DNA of 64,000 bases from Sequoia sempervirens (Eukaryota > Streptophyta > Pinopsida > Cupressales > Cupressaceae), in contig VDFB02193867.1 of assembly GCA_007258455.2 (NCBI GenBank), positions 573,079,105-573,143,104 of the forward strand. The letters run 5' to 3'. The notes under the pieces are model-generated. The model had not been told where the DNA came from. It made no database searches and saw nothing but the letters and a program-made list of their open reading frames with translations. Below are positions 12,169 to 23,840 of the stretch, in pieces. The position numbers and the translations under genes were made by a program. Positions within the stretch are counted from its first letter, which is position 1. Each line of letters begins with the position of its first letter.

Positions 12169-12932
12169 TGTGACAACCCTTAATTAGGGTTAGGGAAAAA
12201 TTATTAAATGAGTGGTCAAGATGTCATTTGATAAAATCAAATCAGCGGTATAGAATAAATGTGACAATTAGCCAAAAAGATAAAGATTTTCGAAAATCAA
12301 GAAGATAAAGACTGCTTGAGTTATGAGATTCAAAAAATCAAGAAGATAAGAGGTGGACTAAAAAGCAGATTTGGAAAATCAAGAATTTGCTCAATTACTT
12401 GATTTTTGGAAGAATATTACCTTTCTGAATTAAATTAATTCAAAATAAGGATTTTGTGTGATAATAAATAATCTTTTTCAAATTATTTACCTAAATGAAC
12501 AGACAGTTAAGAATGTGATATCATTTTAAATAATTTCATTTATTTAATTTAGAGGATTATGACCGATAATTAAATAAATTAATAAATCCATTTAATTATG
12601 AGAATTAGTGACATATTAAATAAATAAATAAAATTCATTTATTTAATAATTGAGAAGACATAAATGAATGAGGGTAATTAAATAAATTATGAAATTTATT
12701 TAATTGTAAGAGGAGAATAGACCCCTAGTGATGTATTGAATAAATAAATATTATTTATTTATTTAATAATCATGAAGAATAAAAGAGATATGAATTAATT
12801 AAATAATAATCAATTATTTAATTAACAGTGAAAAGTGGACCAAGGACATAATTAAATGTCATAATTATGCTAGGACGAAAATGGTAAAAATAGAGCTTGC
12901 AGGCCTAGGTCATTTTTAAGTGTCTACAAATA
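12169..12932 (+). mobile_element. Possible solo LTR holding a hairpin array
   Basis: The stretch begins tgtgacaaccct and ends tgtctaca, giving the TG...CA pattern of an LTR, and it encloses the AT-rich hairpin array. No matching target-site repeat is seen at its borders and no second copy exists in the window, so the limits are tentative. Confidence 0.3.
12427..12825. repeat. Array of eight AT-rich hairpins
   Basis: Eight consecutive inverted repeats of the form attaaataaat...atttatttaat: arms at 12427-12441 (single short palindrome), 12466/12482, 12526/12540, 12567/12590, 12614/12637, 12676/12693, 12735/12751 and 12795/12813. Arms grow from 7 to 13 or more bp and the last four are perfect or nearly so. 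The spacers between hairpins are unrelated, so this is a set of separate stem-loops, not a simple AT microsatellite. Confidence 0.8.
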
Positions 12933-13224
12933 TTACCCCACATAAGCCTAAAGTGAATACATTGTAAAATTTTAAAGAGGATAACAATAGTAGTAAAGGG
13001 GCATATGCTTCTAAGGTTAACATGATAAAGGAAAAGGGAAAATTCGTTCCATTACAACAATTTATGTACCTTTTTTCTTTTCTTTTGAGTCTAAATAATT
13101 TTTTTGGTATCCCATTACCAAATATATTCCAATAGATATGGCACAAATTCTTAGATAAATTAGATTTTTTATGCCTCTATTGGAGATAATGATAATAAAC
13201 GAGCATAAAGACAAAATTATCTCT

Positions 13225-14152
13225 CATAGGTGATGTTTTACTAAGTATTTCCGTTGAAGAGAAGAGTGATGTTTTGCAAATAAAAAGGAAAAATAGATTA
13301 CAAAAAATGGTATAGAGAGTTGAGTATTGAGATGCTTGAAGTATAATAAGGTGCTACACTAAGCAAATGTACATCTCAAGTAGACCCATTTTATGTTACT
13401 TTGGTTGTAAATGATAATTTGGTAAGTAGCTATTTGATCTAATAAAAGTCATGAATTAGTTAGGTTTGCAAGTTACTAAGTCCTACATGGGAAATGCTTT
13501 GCAATGGATTCTTGGGAGGTGCTAGTCATTGGTGTCATAAAGGATGTGTATTTTAAGTTGTCAAATTTCCTTGAGAAAGGTTACAAGATGAATGCGACTG
13601 TTGTTGATATCTCTTCCCAATATGACATGCTATTATCAAGGAGGTGGTTCGTAGTCATAGGAGGAAGTATATAGATGAAATATTCCTTTGCACTCATTCC
13701 CATAAATGGTAAAGATGGAGATTTGGATTGGGAGGAAAGGGCTTTATCCATTATTAAAGTTAATGAGTACTATGAAGAAGAAATATGTTTCATTGATACT
13801 AACTTGGACAACTTTAGAGTAGAAATGAGTTAGTCAGCTCAATGTGAGCAATGTCCTTAGAGAATGGGTATTCAAGAAACTCATTTTAACAATGGTATTT
13901 GGTAAATGTATTTTGATGGATCTTTCTCCAAAGAAGGATCTAGAGTAGGAGTTATCCTCATTTATCCATCTGGCGAGTAATTCAAATATGATATCAACCT
14001 AGGATTTGAATGTGCTAACAATGTAGTTGAGTATGAAGAATTACTGCTAAGGCTGAATTTAACCATTAATAATAACATTAAAAATATTAGAGTCTTAAGG
14101 GATTCTAAATTGGTTGTGTTACAAGTAAGATCAAAATATACTTCTAATAAAA
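13225..14152 (+). pseudogene. Ty3/gypsy pol fragment (protease + RNase H), copy A
   Basis: Fragment of a gypsy polyprotein. Its first half corresponds to the aspartic-protease region of a plant gypsy lineage (VVDISSQYDMLLSRRW, about 13600-13650, followed by PINGKDGDLDWEE). About 250 bp later it enters an RNase H domain: MYFDGSFSKEGSRVGVIL (13902-13957), NNVVEYEELLL and VLRDSKLVVLQVRSKY. The D, E and D positions expected of RNase H can be read. Several stops and frameshifts interrupt it. The same stretch recurs at 16168-17087 (copy B). Homology stops abruptly at 14152. There is no reverse transcriptase between protease and RNase H, matching copy B. Confidence 0.8.
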
Positions 14153-16167
14153 TATCAACATCTTATCACTACTCCACGATTTAGATATGATGGCTCAGTG
14201 GAGTAGGTTATATTAAGTAGTGTTTAGGATGTTTTATGCTTTATGTGTGTTAAATAGTGCAGGGGAAGATAAGAGTTTCAGATAAAGCTGCTGCCCCACA
14301 AGAAAATCAGAATTTTCTTCATTGAAAAGTGTGGCTCCAAGTTGGAATTCAATGAATAAGCATGCAAGGTGGTTGGAGAATGATTTCCACAGTTGGTGCA
14401 AACCTATTCAAGGATTATTGAAGCATTTTCAAGGTGGCATGTGGTTTGGAAAAAGGTTTTTCTGTAAACCTCATTAATTGATGTGTTTATAAGCTAAAAA
14501 TAAGGGTTTATGTTTTGAGGCCTATAGAAAGGCGTAAGGAATCAATAGATTTTGATTTTGATTTTTTTGCATATGATCTAAGACTGTTTGAGGTGAATTG
14601 TTCTTGTGGAATTGAAATGATGGTAGTTTCTTTGATAAAAAGGCCTAATTGAGCCTAGGTTGAAATAGTACAGTGAAGTTTTCTGATGTTCTCTTTCAAA
14701 CAACAATACTTGATGTTGTAATATATTTAATGTGGATGCAATGGGTTCCTAAAATAGTATTTTTTTCATGGAGATTCATTAAGGATTGAATGGATTACGT
14801 GTTTTGTCATGTGCCAATACTACTAGGGTTTGGTGTTTGAATGCAAGAAAATGAGATTTCTATATAAACTGAGATGTAGATGATGGATATTGATTGGAAC
14901 CTGCCTAAATGATGTTGAGAAAGATGTCTTAAGGTTTGGGGAAAGGTTTAGAAAGAAAAATTTCTACTTTGGGTGTTTGAGCAATGTGAACCTTATATGC
15001 AAGGTGGTATTTGACTGCAAAAGTTAAAGAATTTGGTGGTTCAAAATTATGAGGATGTGTTATTGGTTTGTTTCTGACTCAGTATGATTGTTCAAAGGTG
15101 TTGATAGGTCTGGTAAAAGGTTTATAGCAAGAATGCATGGTTGGTTTTATTTTTTCCCTAAATGAAACAAGTTGCAATGAATGGTAATAGTGAAAGCGTG
15201 GTTGGATCAAAGTTTTCTATGAAGGTTAAGATGTTCTAGAGTCTTATAAAGGTTTGAAATCAGTTTTGATGATTTGTGGCTTTGTGAGATGAAGAATTGA
15301 AAGTGAAATTACATGAGATTTTGATGAAAAGATTAGTGAATCCATGGTGGTTGTTTAACTTGATCTTCTCCATTTGAGTTTGGGTTAGAAGTACCCCTAG
15401 TTGGTTTGAGGTTTTTGGTAGATGCTCTACATCAGTAACTTTGTAATTTCCCTTGTGGTGAAATTGTAATTGTAATTTTGGTGGGAAATATGCATTTATT
15501 AATATTTTTAAGGTAAAATTGGAAAAAAATTCCTCTTCAGTGTCCCATTCTTGGTGAGGACCATTTGGGGTGCATGTGCTTGCATGTTTAATTGCATGCT
15601 TTGCATGTTTGTGCCATAAACTTTGCATGTTGTTGCATGTCCGTATTTGGAGCCATCGGAGCCATTGGGAATCAAAGAAGGTGTCATAATTGACCAAGAT
15701 CATTGGCTAAAAGTTAGGCACCCATGTGAAGGATATGAATGCAAGGAATTATTTAATATTTAATATTTTTATCTCTCCTCAATTTGGGCGTTGGATTTCA
15801 AGTTTGGTAATTGAAGGTTGTTTTGTAAACCAATAATGGTTTTCTCCTCACACATTCTCTATATATTGATGCATATTCATTTGGAGAAGGGAAGCTTTTG
15901 GAGAGTTTGTGGTTGCATACCCAAATACTACTAGAATGATGCTAGAATTTTGAAGACATTATGTTGCATATTTTTGTATGTATGAATCCCAGATTGTAAG
16001 GAATCCCATGAGCTTCATATTTATGTAATCCATTTTCAGATTGAGAACATAATACATATTGCAGATTTCTCTTTCTTATTTTGAGTTTCATAGTAATTTG
16101 TTGCCTTCTTGCATAGTCTATTGTTGATGTTTGATTTCAAATTTAAAAGGGAGAGACCTCTTCATCA
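14153..16167. other. LTR-like spacer with promoter-like segment
   Basis: This 2-kb stretch separates two copies of the same gypsy pol fragment and has no convincing coding region; the 147-codon minus-strand frame at 15260-15703 shows no family features. The 3' half has a TATA-like tatatatt at 15860-15867, preceded by a cluster of TGCATG sites, as in an LTR U3 region. Clear TG/CA ends were not found. Confidence 0.4.
15571..15639 (+). promoter_or_regulatory. Cluster of six TGCATG (RY-type) motifs
   Basis: TGCATG, the complement of the RY core CATGCA, occurs at 15571, 15581, 15593, 15602, 15624 and 15634. RY cores are bound by B3-domain seed regulators in plants. The cluster lies about 225-290 bp upstream of a TATA-like sequence at 15860. 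A regulatory role is inference. Confidence 0.45.
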
Positions 16168-17343
16168 CATAGGTGATGGTTTACTAAATATTCCCATTGA
16201 AGAGAAGAGCATTGGTCTGCAACAAAATAAGGAAAAATAGATTATTAAAAATGATAATAGAGAGGTGAGTACTGAGATGCTTGAATTATACTAAGGTGCT
16301 ACACTAAGAAAATGTACATCTCAAGTGGACCCATTTTATGTTACTTTTTTGGTAAATGATAAGTTGGTAAGTAACTACTTGATCTACTACAAGTCATGAA
16401 TTTGTTAGGTTTGCAAGTAACTAAGTCCTATGGGAAGTGCTTTGCAATGGATTCTTGGGAGGTTAGTCATTTGTCTCATAAAGGATGTATTTAAGTTGTC
16501 AACTTTCCTTGAGAAAGATTACAAGATGAATGTGACTGTTGTTGACATCTCTTCCCAATATGGTATGCTATTATCAAGGAGGTGGTTCATAGTCATCGAA
16601 GGAAGTATATAGATGGAATCTTCCTCTACACTCATTCCCATAAATGGTAAAGATGTAGATTTGGATTGGGAGAAAAGTATCTCTCCATTATTAAAGATAA
16701 TGAGCACTATGAAGATGAAATATGTTTCATTGATACTAATTTGGACAACTTAGAGTAGAAATGAGTTAGTCGGCTCAAAGTGAGCAATGTCCTTAAAGAA
16801 TGGGTATTCAAGAAAATCATTTTAATAATGGTATTTGGTAAATGTATTTTGATGGATGTTTCTCTAAAGAAGGATCTAGAGCAGGATTTTTCCTCATTTA
16901 TCCATCTGGGAAGTCATTCAAATATGATCTAACCTAGGATTTGAATGTACTAATAATGTAGTTGGGTATGAAGCATTGCTACTAGGGTTTAATTTAACCA
17001 TTAAGAATAACATTACAAATATTAGAGTCTTAGGAGATTCTGAATTGGTTGTGTTACAAGTAAGATCAAAATATACTTCTAATAAAAGAGGCTCAAACAA
17101 TATAGAGATGCTATCCAAGATAGTATAAAATTGTTTGATACATTCTCTATTGATTGGGTAGAGTGAAAAAATAATACTGTTGTTGATTTATTAGAAAATG
17201 TAGTAATTAGGTTAACATACCTAACACTTATAGGAATCTCAAAGGTGGAAGTATTGACAAGATCATTTGTGTCTAACAACATTTGTCACTAGCAAGTTTT
17301 TAATGATGATCATGATCTTTTCAAAAATTTCAATTGTATAGAT
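16168..17343 (+). pseudogene. Ty3/gypsy pol copy B, 5' part (protease + RNase H)
   Basis: Second, longer copy of the pol segment in copy A. The protease region reads NVTVVDISSQYGMLLSRRW (about 16530-16590). The RNase H follows at about 16840-17290 and extends further than in copy A, through LFDTFSIDWVE, NTVVDLL and LTYLTLIGISKVEVLTRSF to DDHDLFKNFNCID at 17343. It is interrupted here by the LINE; the same protein resumes at 24526. Stops and frameshifts are frequent. The order of domains, protease then RNase H then reverse transcriptase across the insertion, is unlike the usual Ty3/gypsy order in which reverse transcriptase precedes RNase H. Confidence 0.85.
17332..17343. repeat. Target-site duplication of LINE, right-hand copy on minus strand
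   Basis: The 12-bp aattgtatagat next to the LINE poly(A) end (T run on the plus strand at 17343-17352) is repeated exactly at 24514-24525, at the other end of the insertion. Confidence 0.9.
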
Positions 17344-18308
17344 TTTTTTTTGGTAAGCACCACTAGAGGGGGTGGCTCCCTATATTGCTTAAAAGAAAAA
17401 TATTACAGCAGATTATGATACAAATGTCCTACTCCTTCTGCTATTTCTAGTACTTGGATTACATCTTCCTCAAAGACCAACCCTAGATTGGCCTCAAGAA
17501 AGTATAGAAAAGCAGTAACATCATTTGATTTTTCAACTCCCACTTTGAATAGGTTCCGAGCTTTACGTAGTTTAGCTTTCTTTTTTCTCCACGTTTATAT
17601 TGAGCACTCCAACCATCAGATCAAAAGTAGGTTCACCTTCCACCATTTCTTCCACCATTTCCATCACCTATGTCACACTCTCCATTAGGTCATTGTTTAG
17701 TATCCTCTGAGTTATATAGGTTCCATTTACAAAGTATCCCCGTTACCTAACTGTAAATCGTAAAGAACTGCCTCAGTACCATTTCGTCGTGAGCATGTCC
17801 TCCCAGCTAGAAATCCTCACCAATCACCTTCAGCACTACCTTCTTTTCCCCAGCATCTGCTCTTGAAAACAGATAAGCTATCTGTTCTTTGATGGTCTAC
17901 TACCTTGGGATGCTTCCCTCTTCCAGGTTGCATAGGCATTCAATCCCAAATTCCATCACCATTCCTTTCTACTTTGCGATAGAAAGAAAGCTACTTTCAA
18001 GATGTGTTTGAATGGAACACATGAGGAGAATATATAACCGAGCCCGATCTCTAGAAGCCTCTACATCAATTGTAAAACAAAGGAAATCAAATCATACCTG
18101 AGACTCAAAGGCTTCTCTAGAAAAACCAGACAATCGTCTGAAAAAGATTGTGCTACACTTGTCTAGGATTCCAACCATCGAATACAGAAATGATTAACAT
18201 TGCCTAATATCGAGGGAAAGAAAGCAACAGTTCAAAATGACATTGAAATAGGTCTGAAACCATCTCCATATGATAACTAGGCCAAAAATAAACCAGTCAT
18301 AGATCACG
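17344..18308 (-). other. LINE 3' untranslated region
   Basis: Non-coding segment between the RNase H end of ORF2 and the poly(A) tail. No ORF of note; the 66-codon plus-strand frame at 17488-17688 is not supported. Confidence 0.6.
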
Positions 18309-21300
18309 TTATGCTAGAATCTCTGCCGCTTCCTTTTCACTTTTAGCAATGGCGTGAAGATCACATGGGAGAGAAGAATCATCGTATAGAATTTCCACCA
18401 TGTCCTGAGATACACCCACATTTTCCAGATGATCTTCCAATGCATTTGCCTCTCGGTACACATGTTTCAAAGAGAAGCCCTCCTTTTTTCCCAATATCTT
18501 CCATATTTTTAATATCCATGGCTTAAGCTTCCAATTGGGAGACCATTTCTTAACCACCGCATTTAGAAAAACTTGCGAATCCCCTTTCACCTTGACAAAA
18601 GTGATGCCTTTTTCCAAACATAATTATAGCCCACACACATGTGCTTCCAACTTGGCTTCATTGTTAGTAGCTATCCTAATCTTCCTAGAAAGAGCATAAA
18701 TACACTTCCTCGTATTGTTCCTTATTGCATAGCCAACACCCGAGAGGCTAGGGTTTCCTTTTGAGGAGCTGTCAAAATTGAGTTTTTAGTAACCAGTAGT
18801 TGATGGTGTCCACCTAGCCAAGGATCTCTTTTTCACCACATTCAAAGTCAACTGTCCAAGTGGCTTCAAAGAACTCCATGCTTTTTACAAATTGTTGTCC
18901 CAATCAGAAAAACAAGTTGCCTTACATGTCTTCAAACTAGAATTTAGTACCTCCATGATGCTGAATTCTATCTTTTTTATAACCTCCCCTAGAGGAAGGC
19001 ACAAATTCTTAAATGTCCAACGGTTGCATTCTTTCCAAATATACCACACTAGTAAAGAGGGGGCCACCAACCAGATTGCTACCTATACATTGTGTCTTTT
19101 ATATGTTGGACAACTTCGCAGGAATTCTAGGAGGTCATTTTGTCTGGGAGTGACCCAACCTAATGGTTGGAGCAACCAATTCTAGCATTCTGCCATGAAC
19201 GAGCAATTGACTAAAAGGTGATTTTCCAACTCTCCATCCTTACTACATCACACAAATGTTCAAACCAATGAACCCAAATTTAGTCAGTCTTTCATTGGTC
19301 AAAATTCTTCCATGCAATGTCGTCCAAAGAAAAGAGCCCACCTTAGGGAGAATTCATTTCTTCCAACATAACTTTACTGGCCAATTCACACCTTTTGACT
19401 GCTGCCTCTAGATTTCATAACCCATCTTGATAGAGTACTCTCCAAACTTTGACCCGTACCAAACCACCTCATCCTCCTCAGATAGGTTGATTTTTTGAGC
19501 AGCTAACAACTCCCTAAGAGGTGATTTATCATCTTCCAAAATTTTGATCATATTAACATCCACACACTGAAACAACTCTTCACATATCCCATTCTCTATG
19601 TGAATGTAGTCAGCCACTATCCCCCCATGCCCCCAGATTACTCTATCCATCCAAACTAGATTTTGTAAAGACTCAGCAATGGGAGGATATCCATCCCAAG
19701 AGTCCATCCAGAACTTCACACTTTTCCCATTCACAATTTTCCATGTTAGATGATTGGTGATAAGCGGGTGACTTTCCAAGATGAAATTCTAGATCGGAGA
19801 ACCTCTAAGCGAATTTTCCATTGTTAAAATTCTCCTCAGGTCTAGACAATCCAAATACTTCCTTTGTAGTATTCTGCACCACCGTCTACCAGGCTCCCAA
19901 TACATCCTCCAACCTGATTTTTCCCCAAGGGCTTTGTTTTGTAGGTTCCTACGCAATCTCGCCCCACTAGAACCTTTATCTTTATAGACCATCTCCTAGC
20001 TTAGTAGTGGAATTCTCCTTCCATCCCTGGCACCTTCCCATAATAATTTCTTGAGAAAGCTCTCCAAATCAACAAACGCCTTGTGTGTCATTCTAAAACA
20101 AGACATTACAAAAATTGGAATGACAGATAACATTGATCTGATCATCTGAATTCTTCCCGCTAGAGAGAGCCACTTGTTTTTCAAAGCCTCTACCTTGCTT
20201 CAACACCTGCCAATGACTTCTTACCAATGTTCTATTTTATAGATACCTTGAGAGCTCCTAGATGTTTCGATGAAGTGTTTCCATTGAGAACCACAACAAG
20301 ACAACAATCTTCCTACAGGTGGAAGCCTTCGTATTAAAGTAATAGATCTTCGACTTTTCCTTGTTTATAATTTTCCCAAATGCGTTAACATACAACTCCA
20401 ATGCCTCATTGATTAAATTTTCCTCCCTAAGTGAGGCAACTCCAAAAAGCATTGTTTCATTTGCAAACTAGGAATGTGTCATCGAATCTAGGTCTTTGTG
20501 ATCTTTATACCTTTCTAGATTCTCGCCAATCTTAAGCTCCTTATATGCCTCCCCATTGTATCAACCATAATCACAAACAAGAAGGAGACAAGGGATCTCC
20601 TTGTTTGAGGCCGTTTATGGCTCCAAAAAATCCACAAAGAGAACCATTAACTAGAATTGAGTACTAGGGTGATGAAATGCACATTTCCATCATTTCCAGC
20701 CAATCTTTTGAGAAGCCAAACTTATTCATAACAACCAATAGAAATTTCCAACCAACACGATCATATGCTTTACTTACATCCAGTTTGATCAACATACCTT
20801 TTCTACGCTCTGAAGCAATCGTATGGATAGTTTCAAAAGAAGCGATAATGTTGTCCAATATTTCTCTACCAGGAATGAAGCTGCTCTATTCCTCAGAAAT
20901 AACTTGATCCAAAACCATATTCAGTTTGTTCGCTAAGACCTTGGCCAAGATCTTATATATTGTATTGCAGAGCGAAATCAGATGGTAGTCAGGAAAGGAA
21001 CAACATACATTTTTCTTGGGTATCAAAGCCACCAAAATATTGTTTGTCTTTAATGAATTTCTTCCTTTTACGAAAGTCTTCTACCAGTTTCCATAAATTC
21101 GAGCCCAAGAAATACTGGTCAATAGTTTTGGAAGAACCTTGCTATTAGTCCATCCGGACTCGGTGCTTTGTCAAGGTGGAGAGAAAAAACCACACATTTG
21201 ACCTCCTCTAGGGAGAAGGGACTGCACAAAGCCTCATTTTGAGCCGCATCAATGCATTGTGGAATACAATCCAAAATTAACCAGTTATTTTCTCTCGAGT

Positions 21301-22548
21301 TTGGAACTTTTGCTGCCAACAGTGCTTTAAAATATCTAACTACTTCTTCAATCCCCTCATGATCCTTAGCAATCTTACCATCTGGACATGAAATATTATC
21401 TATTTTTTTCCATTCTCTCCGGGCTCTAGATGAATTATGAAAAGAATTGGTGTTTGCATCACCCTCCTTCAACCATAATTCCCTTGCTTTGTCCCTCTAG
21501 AACAACTCTTCTATGGCAAGAAGCTCTGAATGTCTAGATTTTAGATCCTTATCTTTTTGATATTTGTTGATTGTCATCCCCATCCTAGGCACTTGCTCAT
21601 TAAGCTCCTCTAACTCGTGCTTAACCTATGATTTTTCCACAAAAAATTACTTGAAAGTGTCTTTGTTCCATTGCTTGAGTTTCTCCTTGATGAATGTTAT
21701 TCTACGCATAAAACAAAATCTCACCATTCCTTCAAAGATGTCACCCTCCTGCCACCACCTTTCAATATTTTCAATCAAATTTGTGTCATGCAACCACATT
21801 AATTCAAACATGAAATAGCCACTAGCTGACTTCTCACTCAAACCAATTTCCAATTACACCGGGAAGTAATCAAACATAGAGATAGGAAAGATGCACGAAG
21901 AACATTTAAACTGCTCATCCAACCAGCCCTCACCCACAAAAAATCTATCCAACCATTTCAAAATGTTTGTGAATCCCAATCTCCAATTGGTCCACGTGTA
22001 TGTATCATTCTTTAGAATATAGTCCACCACCCCCAAGGCAGTGACAAAATTTCAAAAATCCAATATCGATCTATTTTCCTTTGAGAGGCCTCCTCTTTTC
22101 TCCTTCAGATCTAGGATAGCGTTGAAGTCCCCTCCCACCACCACCATATTGCTATTCAATTCATCTGCTCTTGTTTTAATTTTTTTCCAAATCAAAGCCT
22201 TGTCAGTTGTTCTTGTCGGTTCATAAACATTGAAAAGAGGAAAAGTCATGTTTGATTGCTAGTGCCTCACAATGAATTGCATCCAATGAGGCAAGAAAAC
22301 CTCTAGCCCTATGTCCAATGAGCCCACAGACCATATAACACCCAAATCACTAGAGGCACCAACCACACTAAAAAAAAATCTTGACCATCTTTTATAGTAT
22401 TTTAGAAATTTACTCCCCTCCTTGCTTATTTTAGTCTCTTGTAGGATTACTATATTTGTTGCTAGTCGATCTAGGTGATGCTTAATTAAGCGCCACTTGT
22501 TAGGGGTAGTTAGGCCCCTGACATTCCATGTTATGATCCTTATGGATT
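18309..22548 (-). pseudogene. LINE ORF2: endonuclease, reverse transcriptase, RNase H
   Basis: Polyprotein for target-primed reverse transcription, read from 22548 down. The AP-type endonuclease shows IRIITWNVRG (about 22545-22515), LQETK and VVVGGDFNAI (about 22115-22140). A linker and RT domain follow: DKAPSPDGL (about 21150), LIKLDVSKAYDRVGWKFL (about 20735-20790). The expected FADD box reads FANETMLFG, with Asn at 20459-20461 and Glu at 20456-20458 in place of the two catalytic Asp. Then come LAGRIQMIRSMLS (about 20130-20170), zf-RVT sequence (19408-19779, 18885-19070; VWYIWKECNRW), and a plant-type RNase H with LNFDSSSKGNPSLSGVGYA, NNEAKLEA and VKVKGDS, ending EILA at 18312. Many stops and frameshifts are present. 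Complete in domain content, inactive. Confidence 0.93.
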
Positions 22549-23772
22549 CCCAAGGGAGGCCCTAGCTCCCTTGGTTTCCAAATTTTTTTTGATGTTGAGC
22601 AATCCCAACTCTTCCACATCTTCCTCCCTCTTTTGCTTCCTTGATTTTCTACAATGTCCCTTCTTGATTTTACTTGAGCATTTGGCTTCTGATTGGCTAA
22701 TTCCTTGTGTCTCCACTATATCCAGGGCATCATCCTCTGATTCTTCCCCTTCAAACTCCAGATTAACTAGATCTTCCAAAAAAGGATCCGCATTTTGAAT
22801 CTCCTTGGTCCTATTTTTATCGATCTACCCTCCTTGTTCATGATCTATGTCACACTCGCCCTTTTCCCATGAAAATGTGGATTTTCCCATAGGAGGTGGA
22901 TCAGATCTATCTTTCTCATCACTGGTGTCCTTTGCAGTTCCTGCTCTAGAGTTTTTAGGGGGTACCATTATGATCTGATCATTGTAGGATGGGATTTCCA
23001 ATGCTTGGATATTGCTTCTACCTTTTTCCGGAGGTTCCACCACCTTCAAGGTTGTCTTCTCGATAGGATCCTTTGGTCGCCGAACCATTTTTTTTTGGCT
23101 TGGATTTGCAATGGATTTCTATATGGTATATGCTTCCACACCTCAAGCAAAAGAACTTGTCCTCAATTTCAATTGGAACCACCTGATGACTTCCATCCAT
23201 ACACAAGCATAATTCCTTTGGAACCTTGCTAACTGTGATGATCTAGATCCTTTATAGATAAGAATCCCCATTAATGATTTCTTCATAGACTTGATTAGGG
23301 TTCCAATGATCTACCAATTTTTTCTATGCATTCATCGACCCAATACTCTAGTGACATATTGTAAAGACGGATCCATATAGGTTTGGAATAAGGCTCTAAT
23401 TTCGTCAAATCAAAATTGGACACCCACTTTTTCATATAGATTGGATGCTCCTCCATCTTCCAAAGTCCCCCCTACAATTTTTTTCTTTTTCCTCTATTGA
23501 AATGAAGACAACTACAAAAAATCCTTTCAACATAAATTTCACTATCGCCATTTCTTTCCAGTTTTCTACCAACCATTTGCAAATTTCCTCTCATTTGAAT
23601 CTTGGTCCAATAATTCGACAAATAATCACCAAATCAAAGATAATTTGTACATCCATCTGAGCCTCTAGCGATAAATATATTGCCTAATAATCTTCATGGA
23701 TCAGATCACTGCATTGGAGGAGATCTCGACTTCAGCTTACACTCCAACTTTCGCTTCTTTCCCTTCTACCAT
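22540..23772 (-). pseudogene. LINE ORF1: DUF4283-like RNA-binding with zinc knuckle
   Basis: The first LINE protein, which binds element RNA. From an ATG at 23770-23772 (MVEGKEAK) the frame is broken early. The middle matches the DUF4283 fold common in plant LINE and related proteins (KPIWIRLYNMSLEYW, about 23380-23330), and a CCHC knuckle CLRCGSIYHIEIHC follows at about 23150-23110. The C-terminal part is charged (acidic stretch GEESEDDALDIVE, basic stretch KIKKGHCRKSRKQKREE). It ends GNP-stop at 22540-22542 and abuts ORF2 in another frame. Several stops and shifts lie in the first half. Confidence 0.8.
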
Positions 23773-23840
23773 TTTTTGCTCGCCACCTTTTCGCTCCATT
23801 TTCCTTTGAATTTTCACTACTAATAATATATAAAAATGAA

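Noticed and set aside
11929..12183. 84-codon frame as a small cysteine-rich peptide gene
   Set aside because: No signal peptide or regular cysteine spacing, in low-complexity surroundings.
12427..12825. Rho-independent terminators
   Set aside because: Stems are almost pure A/T and the sequence is eukaryotic.
15260..15703. 147-codon minus-strand frame as a gene
   Set aside because: Composition is atypical for a protein family, it overlaps the TGCATG cluster and LTR-like sequence, and no motif is recognisable.
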